Source: Clostridia bacterium
GTDB taxonomy: Bacteria > Bacillota > Clostridia > Oscillospirales > CAG-272
Direction: 5' to 3'
DNA: 31,269 bases
NCBI GenBank assembly: GCA_900769475.1
Contig: CAAGGQ010000079.1
Span: 1-31,269 of the forward strand
This document shows positions 15,153 to 23,175 of the stretch, piece after piece. How positions within the stretch are numbered: the first letter of the stretch is position 1; every line of letters begins with the position of its first letter. The notes under the pieces were generated by a model that worked only from the letters and a program-made list of their open reading frames with translations, was not told the origin of the DNA and did not search any database. A program made the translations under genes and the position numbers.

Positions 15153-15830
15153 TCACGCGCCACGCGCCGCCAGGGTAGCTTCGATCACCTCGGCCAGCTT
15201 GGCAGTACATTCGTCGGGGGTCATCCAGGAATTATCAAAGAGAATGGCATCCTCGGCGGCCACGGCGGGAGCCACGGCGCGTGTACTGTCGGCCAGATCT
15301 CTCTTTTGCATATCCGAGAGGACCTCCTCCAGAGTGATGGTGATCCCCTTGGCGTTCAGCTCATCGCAACGGCGTTGCGCGCGACACTCGTCGCTGGCAG
15401 TCAGAAAGATCTTCACGTCGGCCCGGGGCAGGATCACGGTGCCAATGTCACGGCCGTCCATGATCACGCTGTTCTTTGCGGCGATCTCGCGCTGGGTGTC
15501 CAGCAGGAAGGCGCGCACCGCGGGAATGGCCGATACAGCCGAGGCGTACATCGACATCTCGGGGGTCCGGATCTTATCTCCCAGATCCTCGCCGTTGAGG
15601 CAAACGATCTGGGCGCCGTTTTCATATTTTAATTCCACGTGGATCTCGGGCAGCAGCGCCGCCACGGCGGCGGCATCCTTGGGATTGGTCTCCCGGGAGC
15701 GCACGTAATAGCCGATGGTACGGTAAAGAGCTCCTGTGTCCACGTAAATGATGCCCAGCTTGGAAGCAAGGGCCTTAGCAACGGTGGATTTTCCCGCACC
15801 GCTGGGACCGTCGATGGCAATTTGAATCAT
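15153..15830 (-). CDS. cmk: Cytidylate kinase
   Basis: 225 residues. The P-loop is GPSGAGKST (8-16), and the CMP-binding VDTGALYR and DGRDIGT motifs follow. It phosphorylates CMP and dCMP to the diphosphates with ATP. The start at 15830 is supported by AAAGGAA 8 nt upstream and by the family N-terminus; the frame is open upstream but lacks support. It sits between the flavoprotein gene (16-nt gap) and ispH–rpsA (8-nt gap). The cmk–ispH–rpsA grouping is common in Clostridia. Confidence 0.96.
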   Translation of the reverse strand: MIQIAIDGPSGAGKSTVAKALASKLGIIYVDTGALYRTIGYYVRSRETNPKDAAAVAALLPEIHVELKYENGAQIVCLNGEDLGDKIRTPEMSMYASAVSAIPAVRAFLLDTQREIAAKNSVIMDGRDIGTVILPRADVKIFLTASDECRAQRRCDELNAKGITITLEEVLSDMQKRDLADSTRAVAPAVAAEDAILFDNSWMTPDECTAKLAEVIEATLAARGA

Positions 15831-15846
15831 AAAAATGGTTCCTTTC

Positions 15847-17118
15847 TTATTCCTCTCCGTAGGCGGCGGCACTGCCCGCCACCACGCCGGTGGAAAATGC
15901 GATTTGCAGATTGAAGCCGCCGGTGTATGCGTCCACGTCCAAAAGCTCGCCGGCAAAATAAAGGCCGCCCATCCGCTTGGAGGCCATGGTTTTGGGCTGA
16001 ACCTCCTTCACGTTGACACCACCGCGAGTAACGATGGCCTCCTCAATGGGGCGGAAGCCTTGAATGGAAACCGTAATATCCTTTAAGATGCGCACCATTG
16101 CTTCCCGCTCCTCTCGGGTCACCGAATGGATCTTTTTTCGCGGATCCATTCCGCAAAGGGAGATGAAGGGAGCGATCATTTTTTGAGGCAACAGATCGTC
16201 CAGGGCGTTGATCACGTCCCGATTCTGATATTTCCGAAAATCCGAAAGCAAGCGGGCATCCAGAGTCTTTTCATCCAGCGCAGGCTTGAGGTCGATGTGC
16301 GCCTCGTATTTCCCGGGCGTCAAATCCCGCAGATGGGCCGACGCCGAGAGCACCAGAGGGCCGGTCAGACCGAAATGCGTAAAGAGCATCTCACCAAAAT
16401 CCTCGTAGATCAGCCTTCCGTCAGAGGCCTCGGTAATGCGAAGGGTCACGTTCTTCAGGGAGAGTCCCTGCAAGGACGGGCAGAGCTTTCCTGCACAGAT
16501 CAGAGGCACCAGCGAGGGGCTGGGCGGAACGATCTCGTGTCCTGCACTCTTTGCCATGCGATAGCCGTCGCCGTCCGAGCCGGTCAGAGGATAGGAGCGT
16601 CCGCCGGTGCAAAGGAGCACCGCGTCGGCATAGTCGACCTCGGTTCCGGCAAGACGAACCCCGCATACCCGCTCTTCCTCGATCAAAAGCCCCTGCACCC
16701 GACGGTGCTGGATGGCAACGCCGTTGGCGCGACAGCCGCGCTCCATGGCCGCAACAATGTCGGCGGCACGGTCAGAAACGGGAAATACCCGCTGGCCCCG
16801 CTCGGTCTTGAGGGGGACGCCCAGATCCTCAAAAAATTGCTTGGTATCCTCGGTGGAAAAGCGGGAAAGAGCGGCGTAGAGAAAGCGAGGATTGGTGGGA
16901 ACGTTGGCAAGGAAAGTGTTGAGATCGCAATCGTTGGTCACGTTGCATCTGCCCTTCCCCGTAATGCGCAGTTTTTTTCCCATGCGGTCGTTGCGCTCGT
17001 AAAGGGTGACGCGCGCTCCGCACTGGGCGGCAGTAATAGCTGCCATCATTCCGGCGGCACCGCCCCCCACAACGATGACGTGGCGCGCGTCCGCGTCAAG
17101 ATTCATGCTTTTTGTCAT
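15847..17118 (-). CDS. BaiN/HI0933-family NAD(P)/FAD-dependent oxidoreductase
   Basis: 423 residues. The N-terminal dinucleotide fold has GGGAAG (18-23), followed by the family hallmark GKGRCNVTN (54-62). The C-terminal flavin motif ends AGELLDVDAYTGGFNLQIA. The family includes BaiN of bile-acid metabolism and many uncharacterised members; conserved placement next to cmk suggests a housekeeping role, so the bile-acid label should not be transferred. It overlaps the rpiR stop by 23 nt. An alternative ATG at 17106 (MNLDADAR) gives an 11-nt overlap. Neither has a clear SD, so translation is probably coupled. Confidence 0.92.
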   Translation of the reverse strand: MTKSMNLDADARHVIVVGGGAAGMMAAITAAQCGARVTLYERNDRMGKKLRITGKGRCNVTNDCDLNTFLANVPTNPRFLYAALSRFSTEDTKQFFEDLGVPLKTERGQRVFPVSDRAADIVAAMERGCRANGVAIQHRRVQGLLIEEERVCGVRLAGTEVDYADAVLLCTGGRSYPLTGSDGDGYRMAKSAGHEIVPPSPSLVPLICAGKLCPSLQGLSLKNVTLRITEASDGRLIYEDFGEMLFTHFGLTGPLVLSASAHLRDLTPGKYEAHIDLKPALDEKTLDARLLSDFRKYQNRDVINALDDLLPQKMIAPFISLCGMDPRKKIHSVTREEREAMVRILKDITVSIQGFRPIEEAIVTRGGVNVKEVQPKTMASKRMGGLYFAGELLDVDAYTGGFNLQIAFSTGVVAGSAAAYGEE

Positions 17119-17965
17119 ATACTTCGTACTGATCCCAAACCTCTTCCAGAATGCGAAGACGCTCGGTCACTTCCTTTTGCTTTTTGCGGGAAACCGCCAT
17201 CACGATGGCGTTGATGATGCTCAGGGGTGCCACCAGAGAATCGACGAAGGAGATCATATCGCTCTGGGCAATGAGCAGCTGATTGGCGTAGGTGGCAATG
17301 GGCGACACCTTACTGTCGGTAAGCGCCACCACGTTGGCGTTCTTGGAACGGGCGTACTCCACGGCGTTGATGATCCGCTTGGAGTAGCGGGGGAAGCTAA
17401 TGGCGATCATCACGTCGCCCTCTTTGATCTGCATGATCTGCTCGAACATCTCACTTCCCGAAGTGGTCTGAATAAACTTGACGTTGTCAAAGATCATACG
17501 GAAATTAAAATTCAGAAAGCTGGCCAGGGAGGAGGAAGAACGAACGCCGATGATGTAGATGTGATCGGCGGAAACGATCTTTTCGATGGCCTCCTCAAAG
17601 GACGCGTGATCCACCTCCTCCAGGGTACGGCGGATCTTTTCGGCATCCGAGAGCAGAACCTTGTCCAGAATGTCCTCGTTGTTACCAATCAGGCTGTTGG
17701 TCACCTCGATGCGCTGAAAGGAGGTCAGGCGGTTGCGGATGATCTCCTGCAGGGAGTGTTGGAACTCGGGATAGCCCTCGTAGCCCAGCTCAATGGCAAA
17801 ACGGACCACGGTGGATTCTGATACACCCACGTAGGCACCCAGCTTGGAGGCCGTGAGATATGCGGCCTTGTCGTAATGAGATAAAATATAGTTTGCGATC
17901 AGCTTTTGCCCCTTGGAAAAGGAGCTCATGCCGTTCTCGATCAGCTTAAGCACGTCACAGTTCAT
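17096..17965 (-). CDS. RpiR-family transcriptional regulator (HTH + SIS)
   Basis: 289 residues. The N-terminal helix-turn-helix (~1-77) includes the SESTVVRFA recognition segment; a SIS sugar-isomerase domain (~110-250) has IIGVRSSSSLA for phosphosugar binding. RpiR regulators usually sense sugar phosphates. The start at 17965 has AAAGGA 8 nt upstream; twelve earlier codons are open but lack an SD. It is the first gene of the operon with the flavoprotein, cmk and ispH–rpsA, and overlaps the next gene. Confidence 0.93.
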   Translation of the reverse strand: MNCDVLKLIENGMSSFSKGQKLIANYILSHYDKAAYLTASKLGAYVGVSESTVVRFAIELGYEGYPEFQHSLQEIIRNRLTSFQRIEVTNSLIGNNEDILDKVLLSDAEKIRRTLEEVDHASFEEAIEKIVSADHIYIIGVRSSSSLASFLNFNFRMIFDNVKFIQTTSGSEMFEQIMQIKEGDVMIAISFPRYSKRIINAVEYARSKNANVVALTDSKVSPIATYANQLLIAQSDMISFVDSLVAPLSIINAIVMAVSRKKQKEVTERLRILEEVWDQYEVYDKKHES

Positions 17966-18009
17966 GTTAGAAATCCTTTCAAAGCGTCTTTCCAATTTCA
18001 CTCCTATTT

Positions 18010-18038
18010 ATTATACCCTAAAAGAAAAAAAAAGTCAA
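18010..18038 (-). promoter_or_regulatory. Sigma-A promoter of the rpiR operon
   Basis: Minus-strand TTGACT (18033-18038) and TATAAT (18010-18015), 17-bp A/T-rich spacer. The leader is about 40 nt. Confidence 0.85.
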
Positions 18039-18099
18039 CCGTTTTTTGCAAGTCAAAAAAATAAAAATTGCAAAAAAAATAAACTTTTTGATTTGTCGC

Positions 18100-18128
18100 T
18101 TGATTTTCCCAAAAATATGTGATATACT
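18100..18128 (+). promoter_or_regulatory. Sigma-A promoter of the DtxR-type regulator
   Basis: TTGATT (18100-18105) and TATACT (18123-18128) with a 17-bp spacer, about 30 nt before the start codon. I see no clear iron-box palindrome around it. Confidence 0.75.
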
Positions 18129-18157
18129 ACTAAAAGATAGAACATGGAGGTATGCAA

Positions 18158-18526
18158 ATGAAAACGACCGAATCCGCAGAAATGTATTTGGAAACCATTC
18201 TGCTCCTGCAAGAAAAGCGACCGCAAATACGCTCCATTGATATTGTGCATCAAACGGGATACACCAAGCCCAGCGTGAGCCGCGCCGTGGGCCTGCTCCG
18301 CAAAAACGGGCAGATCGAGGTGGATTCCAACGGATATATTACCCTGACCCCCGACGGTAAGGCGTTGGCGGGCAAGATCCTGGAGCGACATCGGATCATC
18401 ACCGATTTTTTGATCTCTCTGGGAGTTTCCCCCGAAACCGCCGATGACGATGCCTGCAAAATGGAGCACATCCTCAGCGACGAGGTATTTGAAAAGATGA
18501 AGGAACGGGTCAACACCCCCTCGTAA
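18158..18526 (+). CDS. DtxR/MntR-family metal-dependent regulator, short form
   Basis: 122 residues: winged HTH (~1-60) plus a dimerisation domain (~65-115), with no C-terminal SH3/FeoA domain. The primary metal site resembles DtxR rather than MntR: M9 in AEMYLET matches DtxR Met10, and ACKMEH supplies Cys, Glu and His as in DtxR 102/105/106. That suggests Fe(II) rather than Mn(II) sensing, by inference. The start at 18158 is chosen because GGAGG is 7 nt upstream; an ATG two codons earlier abuts the SD. Monocistronic, no metal transporter adjacent. Confidence 0.9.
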   Translation: MKTTESAEMYLETILLLQEKRPQIRSIDIVHQTGYTKPSVSRAVGLLRKNGQIEVDSNGYITLTPDGKALAGKILERHRIITDFLISLGVSPETADDDACKMEHILSDEVFEKMKERVNTPS

Positions 18527-18538
18527 TTCCCAAAGGAA

Positions 18539-18574
18539 CAGCGCCCCGCCCGCAATTTTGCGGGCGGGGCGCTG
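18539..18574. terminator. GC-rich bidirectional terminator
   Basis: A 16-bp GC-rich stem (CAGCGCCCCGCCCGCA and complement) with a 4-nt loop and TTTTAT on the plus side. It lies between the convergent DtxR-type and GT8–acyltransferase genes. Confidence 0.88.
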
Positions 18575-18576
18575 TT

Positions 18577-20352
18577 TTATTCGGACTTGGTGTGGTATTG
18601 CAGGGGCATGCCGTATTCCCCCTCGTAGATCTCTTTCCAAAGACGAGCATTTTCCTCCATCAGATACGCCGTGTTGGCGCTGACCGAAAGCCCCTCCTTG
18701 GGATAGATGGGGGCAGAAATATGAATGGTGTATTCCTGCACGGGGAAACCGTCGCCTCCCATCACATCGCTGTCCCGCTGAACGATAAAGCAAGGCAGAA
18801 CGGGAACACGATTCTTGGCGGCAAAGTAGAAGCCGCCCTCCTTTAAGGGCTTGGGTTTGCGGTAGTTCCACCACATGCTCTGTTCGGGATAGATGAGAAC
18901 GAAATGCCCCTCCCCCAGAAGCGTGTCGGTGGCGCGGATGAATTCCTTCATGGTCTTGCGGTTGGAGGACAGCGGCAGAGTGTGATAATGCCGCATCAAA
19001 AAGCCAAAGAAGCCGGGGAACGAGGTGTAATTCCCTTCTCGAATGATGCGATAAAAATGCTTTTTTCTTGCTCGCTGGTTGGAATACTCGTAGGCCATTT
19101 GAATGGCAAAGCTATCGTAGGCGTTAAAGTGATTGCAGGTGAGCACCGCCCCGGTGCGAAGCGAGGAAAAATGCTCCAGCCCGATCACGCCCTTGATCTG
19201 CAATTGTCTTTTGTCCATTTGATCGTACACAAAGCGCTTGGCTAGGGCGTGGGCAATGCGGAACAGGATCCGATTCCTCCACTTTTTTCCGAGGTAATCC
19301 ACCTCTCCCGGCTGGATCTGACGGGAAGGAGGATCCTCCTCCACGTCCTGATCAAAGATCCCGCTGGATTCCAGATCCTCGATCTTTTTCAGGACCGCTA
19401 TCCTTCCCGCGTCCCGAGATTGGTTCAGACGGTTCAGGTAGTTGTCGGGTCGGTTGGTCTCGGCAATGGCTAACTCCATCAGGCGCTGTGCCGAGGCGGC
19501 GTCGGCGGCACGCTCCTCGTCGGTATAGGAGGCCAGCACGTCACGAAGCTCATCATAGACCTCGGTCTGCCGAGCGTAGCTCCAGAAAACGTCCCCCCAG
19601 CGGCAATCCTCGTAGTGCCAGGGCTTGGAGACCATGATGTAATGAAGAATATTGCACTGCTCCTTGGAATCGGCAATCTCGCCAAACAGCTCGGTATTCC
19701 AAATTTGAGGCAGGAAACGCACCCGATCCTTGCACAAAAGGTTCAGGTAATCCTCGTCCTGGGTCACGCGGAAATCGTATTCGCCCAACAAGGCAATGAA
19801 TTTTTCCAGGATTTTTTTCTCACGAAAATACTGACAGTTAATCAGCAGAACTCCGGCGTTAAAGTAGGCGTTGCGGTCAATGCCCAGGCATTTTTCCACG
19901 TAGGTGCCGTAGACATCCTCCTGCACCATGGCCTGCTCGTGGCAAGCCCCCAGGGCCATATCCCGAAGGTCGTAATCAAACAGCTGAGAAATATCTCCCA
20001 GCACGACTGTATCGCTATCCATATAAATGGCCTTGTCCAGCGACGGGAACATTTCGGCAATGAACAACCGGTAATAAGTGGTCTTGCTGTAATAATCCCG
20101 AAGCGGCAGGGCGGTTTGGATGGTTTGGAGGTGGGAGGACACCTGATCAAAAACAATGGTGACGAATTCCCGCTCCAACTTCCGAATATGCTCCCGGGTC
20201 CCGGGAGAGATCTCGGTGTGAAGAATATGAATACAATACTGCCGAGAAGGGTCGGCGTTTTGAATCAGTGACGTGATGGAAACAATGGCAAACTTGGCAA
20301 AGGCCTCGTCAAAGGCGTAAAAAATCGGGATCTCACGGGACGTATCCTGCAT
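18577..20352 (-). CDS. GT8 glycosyltransferase fused to a PlsC-like acyltransferase
   Basis: 591 residues. The first ~270 are a GT8 domain: FYAFDEAF at the N-terminus, the metal-binding DSD in YMDSDTVVLGD (112-114), FNAGVLLIN near 164-172, and the H...KPWHY motif at 237-247. A charged linker (~270-355) leads to a PlsC/lysophospholipid acyltransferase-like domain (~360-580), with HX4D at 408-413 (NHFNAYDS) and YPEQSMW (488-494) at the usual EGTR position. No signal peptide or clear membrane helix. It probably glycosylates and acylates one lipid-linked acceptor, for example a glycolipid or teichoic-acid precursor, but that is inference. AGGAG lies 10 nt before the ATG. Monocistronic. Confidence 0.9.
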   Translation of the reverse strand: MQDTSREIPIFYAFDEAFAKFAIVSITSLIQNADPSRQYCIHILHTEISPGTREHIRKLEREFVTIVFDQVSSHLQTIQTALPLRDYYSKTTYYRLFIAEMFPSLDKAIYMDSDTVVLGDISQLFDYDLRDMALGACHEQAMVQEDVYGTYVEKCLGIDRNAYFNAGVLLINCQYFREKKILEKFIALLGEYDFRVTQDEDYLNLLCKDRVRFLPQIWNTELFGEIADSKEQCNILHYIMVSKPWHYEDCRWGDVFWSYARQTEVYDELRDVLASYTDEERAADAASAQRLMELAIAETNRPDNYLNRLNQSRDAGRIAVLKKIEDLESSGIFDQDVEEDPPSRQIQPGEVDYLGKKWRNRILFRIAHALAKRFVYDQMDKRQLQIKGVIGLEHFSSLRTGAVLTCNHFNAYDSFAIQMAYEYSNQRARKKHFYRIIREGNYTSFPGFFGFLMRHYHTLPLSSNRKTMKEFIRATDTLLGEGHFVLIYPEQSMWWNYRKPKPLKEGGFYFAAKNRVPVLPCFIVQRDSDVMGGDGFPVQEYTIHISAPIYPKEGLSVSANTAYLMEENARLWKEIYEGEYGMPLQYHTKSE

Positions 20353-20425
20353 AAAAAAGCTTCTCCTGTCTCTTCTTTAATATATGATAAAACCCCAAAA
20401 AACATTATATATGGTTTTCGATACT

Positions 20426-20454
20426 ATATTATCACATTTTTGTCGCTTTGTCAA
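20426..20454 (-). promoter_or_regulatory. Sigma-A promoter of the GT8–acyltransferase gene
   Basis: Minus-strand TTGACA (20449-20454) and TAATAT (20426-20431), 17-bp spacer. The leader is about 70 nt and very AT-rich. Confidence 0.85.
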
Positions 20455-20492
20455 GAGGTCTTCGAAAATTATCTTCGGGTTCCAACAAAAAA

Positions 20493-20516
20493 AAGGATCC
20501 CCACGCAGGGATCCTT
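20493..20516 (-). terminator. Terminator of the GH3–pgmB operon
   Basis: AAGGATCCC/GGGATCCTT stem with a 6-nt loop and eight T's on the minus strand, 20 nt after the pgmB stop. Confidence 0.88.
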
Positions 20517-20535
20517 CGAATAATCCTTGAAAAAA

Positions 20536-21192
20536 TTAACCGGGAAAATACGTGGCCAGATCGGCAAAGGTGTTCAGAGTGATCTGGGCCAGGGGCGAGC
20601 CGCTGGCACTGCCAATGGCCACAGGAAGCATCCTCCCTGCCACGGCCCCCTCCAGACCGGCCTCGGCGTCCTCTACCACGGCGCATACCGTGGGATCCAA
20701 GCCGATGAATTCCGCCGCCTTAAGAAAGACCTCGGGATCGGGCTTGGAATGAACGATGTTGTTGCCGTCGGAAACCGCGTCAAAGTACTCTCTCATTTCG
20801 GTGCGCTCCAGAATGAACCCGGCGTTCTTACTGGAGGAGCCCACGGCCAAAAGATAGCCCCGCTCCCGCAGCGTCTTCAGAGTGGCACGAACGTCATCGG
20901 AAACATCGGCAGGAGTCATGGTTTTGAGGTAGGTGCGGTAAAGCTCGTTCTTCTCGGTGGCATAGGCCTCCTTCTCGGCCTCGGTAAGCTTCAGCTCGGG
21001 CTTGTTGGAGAGAATAATCTCAAAGCTGGCCATACGGCTCACACCGCGCAGCTTTTCGTTCACCCTTTCGTCAAAGGGAATCTCCAGCTTATCCGCCAGA
21101 TTCTTCCATGCCAGATAATGAAAATGATCGGTGGAGAGCAGAACGCCATCCAGATCGAAAATAATGCCTTTGATCTCGTTTGTAGATTTCAT
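20536..21192 (-). CDS. pgmB: Beta-phosphoglucomutase-type HAD phosphatase/mutase
   Basis: 218 residues. HAD motif I is FDLDGV with D13 as nucleophile and D15 as acid/base, followed by the cap segment STDHFHYLAWK as in beta-PGM. Motif II is VGSSSKN (117-123), motif III HSKPDP with K150, and motif IV VVEDAEAG with E174/D175. The enzyme interconverts beta-glucose 1-phosphate and glucose 6-phosphate; a related HAD phosphatase is the main alternative. AAAGGA lies 8 nt before the ATG. The GH3 stop is 19 nt upstream, so the two are co-transcribed. Confidence 0.88.
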   Translation of the reverse strand: MKSTNEIKGIIFDLDGVLLSTDHFHYLAWKNLADKLEIPFDERVNEKLRGVSRMASFEIILSNKPELKLTEAEKEAYATEKNELYRTYLKTMTPADVSDDVRATLKTLRERGYLLAVGSSSKNAGFILERTEMREYFDAVSDGNNIVHSKPDPEVFLKAAEFIGLDPTVCAVVEDAEAGLEGAVAGRMLPVAIGSASGSPLAQITLNTFADLATYFPG

Positions 21193-21211
21193 CGTATGTT
21201 TCCTTTCAATA

Positions 21212-22960
21212 TCATTGAATCTCGTCCAAATGGAGGGCGGGACCGTAGGAGAGTCGAGTCTCCCACTTGCCGCAGAAGGGATCTACCGGAGAAACTCCGG
21301 TGAAGGAGCTGTTTCCCAGGAACTTTTGGATCAACGCCTCCATCACCACCTTGCTGTCGCCGTAGCAGTTGATGTAGGTACGCATATGAGGAACGTCCAA
21401 CAGATAATAGGGGTTCTCAAAGGATACGAACACCGTGGGAATGGTGTGGTTGTAGGTGGGGATGTTAGCGCCCAGGGGATCGGCCCAGCGAATTCTGGAA
21501 ACCGGCTGATAGCGCACCCGCTTGGCCACCGAATAAAGGATCAGATCGTACTTTTCCTTCATCTCGTCCACCGAGGTCATGGCGCCCTCCTTGCCCTTGT
21601 TGGCCTCAAACACGCTGACCTCAAAGCCGGCATCCTTGAGCAGTGAGAAGAATTTGAAATTGACGTTGGAGGGCGATTCAAAGGCCTCCACAGGCTGTCC
21701 CAGATGATCCATGGGACAGAACAGGATCCGCGGGAAGCGCGCGGGCGTGAGGGGGAAGATCCCCTTCTCTTCCTTCACCAGGGTGATAGCGCGGTCGGCA
21801 CACTCCCGGCTCCATTCTCGGAAGCACTCCTGCTTGAGGCGATCCTTGACCTCCTCGTATACGGGAACCAGGGTTCCGTTGGCCTTCTTCTCGGGGAGTC
21901 CCAGCGATGCCTTGAGAGCCAGGATGCGGGTTACGGCTTCGTCCAGCCGCTCCCGATCAAAGATGCCCTCGGCGTAGCCCCGGCGCATGAATTCGATGTC
22001 CTCCTCCAGATTCTTGGTAAAGAGGAACATATCGCATCCCGCCGCAATGGTCATGGGAACGATCTTTTCCCGCGGCAGGAAGAGTGCCAGGCCTGCCATG
22101 GCCGAGGAATCGGTGATGATCAGACCGTTAAAGCCCAGCTGCTCCCGCAAAAGATGGGTGACCAACGCCTTGTTCACCGAGGCGGGAAGCATTTCCTCGT
22201 CACGGAGTTCGGGGCAAAAACGCTTGGTGTACGCGGGCTGCAGAATGTGACCGATCATAATGGTCTTGGTGCCCGCCGCAATTCCGGCAGAATAGACCTT
22301 GCCGTAGGTGGCATCCCACTCCTCACAGGAGCAGGTGTTGATGGAAATGGCAACGTGCTGGTCACGCTCGTCACAACCGTCACCCGGGAAGTGCTTCATG
22401 CAGGCGGCCACGCCGTGCTTTTGGATCTCCTCCACGTAGGCAACGCCCATCTGTTCCACCAGCGCGGGATCCGAGCCAAAGGTGCGTACGTTGGTAATGG
22501 GATTACGCCAGTTGCTGTCGATATCCACAATGGGGGCAAAGGACCAGTTGGCCCCCACTGCCGCGCCCTCTACGCCGCAGATCTCACCCAAGCGACGCGC
22601 TTGCTCCACGTCGGCCGTGGCCCCTACCTGCATGGGCTTGGCAAAGGCGGTGCCATCCTTAGCAAAGCCGTTGCCTCCGGTCTCCAGGTTGGCAGAGACC
22701 AAAAGAGGGATCTTGGAATACTTTTGCATCCGTGCCACGGCGGAGATGCATTGCTCGGCCTTCATAGGGCGTCCCATAAAGCCGCCGGGGCGGATCTCCT
22801 CTCCCAAGTAGCGGCAGTATTCCTCGTTATCGTCGTAGGTTACCAAGCAAAACAAATGGCGCAGCTTATCGTCCTCACTCATGGAGGCCAGGGTCTGCTC
22901 CACCCATGCGATCTGCTCATCGTTCAGATCAAAGGGCTTGGCGCGCAAATCAATTCGCAT
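21212..22960 (-). CDS. GH3 family glycoside hydrolase/phosphorylase, NagZ-like
   Basis: 582 residues. The N-terminal TIM barrel (~20-380) has KHFPGDGCDERDQH (189-202), the loop that carries the Asp–His dyad of NagZ-type enzymes (D200–H202), and the nucleophile D284 in ITDSSAMAG. A C-terminal alpha/beta domain follows (~400-582). No signal peptide, so it acts on imported sugars or recycled wall fragments. Start at 22960: AAAGGAG lies 7 nt upstream, while the 40 earlier open codons cover the promoter. It could be a beta-N-acetylhexosaminidase, a beta-glucosidase, or a phosphorylase like the reported NagZ-type GH3 examples. Confidence 0.9.
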   Translation of the reverse strand: MRIDLRAKPFDLNDEQIAWVEQTLASMSEDDKLRHLFCLVTYDDNEEYCRYLGEEIRPGGFMGRPMKAEQCISAVARMQKYSKIPLLVSANLETGGNGFAKDGTAFAKPMQVGATADVEQARRLGEICGVEGAAVGANWSFAPIVDIDSNWRNPITNVRTFGSDPALVEQMGVAYVEEIQKHGVAACMKHFPGDGCDERDQHVAISINTCSCEEWDATYGKVYSAGIAAGTKTIMIGHILQPAYTKRFCPELRDEEMLPASVNKALVTHLLREQLGFNGLIITDSSAMAGLALFLPREKIVPMTIAAGCDMFLFTKNLEEDIEFMRRGYAEGIFDRERLDEAVTRILALKASLGLPEKKANGTLVPVYEEVKDRLKQECFREWSRECADRAITLVKEEKGIFPLTPARFPRILFCPMDHLGQPVEAFESPSNVNFKFFSLLKDAGFEVSVFEANKGKEGAMTSVDEMKEKYDLILYSVAKRVRYQPVSRIRWADPLGANIPTYNHTIPTVFVSFENPYYLLDVPHMRTYINCYGDSKVVMEALIQKFLGNSSFTGVSPVDPFCGKWETRLSYGPALHLDEIQ

Positions 22961-23011
22961 AGAAAAGCTCCTTTCCGAGTCGCGTATTTCAAAGGGATTT
23001 TCATTGCCTTT

Positions 23012-23040
23012 ATTATACAAAAAAAGGGATAAAAAGTCAA
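23012..23040 (-). promoter_or_regulatory. Sigma-A promoter of the GH3–pgmB operon
   Basis: Minus-strand TTGACT (23035-23040) and TATAAT (23012-23017), 17-bp spacer, about 45 nt of leader. Confidence 0.87.
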
Positions 23041-23098
23041 GCCTTTTTTCTTTCCTGCAAAAAGGTTGCGAAAAAGCCAAAAAAATGAAAGAAAGGAA

Positions 23099-23127
23099 TT
23101 GCTTTTTTTCTTCCTTTGTGATATGAT
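23099..23127 (+). promoter_or_regulatory. Promoter of the D-Ala ligase-family gene
   Basis: TTGCTT (23099-23104) and TATGAT (23122-23127) with a 17-bp spacer; an overlapping TATAAT at 23127-23132 is an alternative -10. Divergent from the GH3 promoter. Confidence 0.65.
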
Positions 23128-23175
23128 ATAATTACTTCGAAATTCGTTGAAAACATATAGAAAAGGACGAAAACC

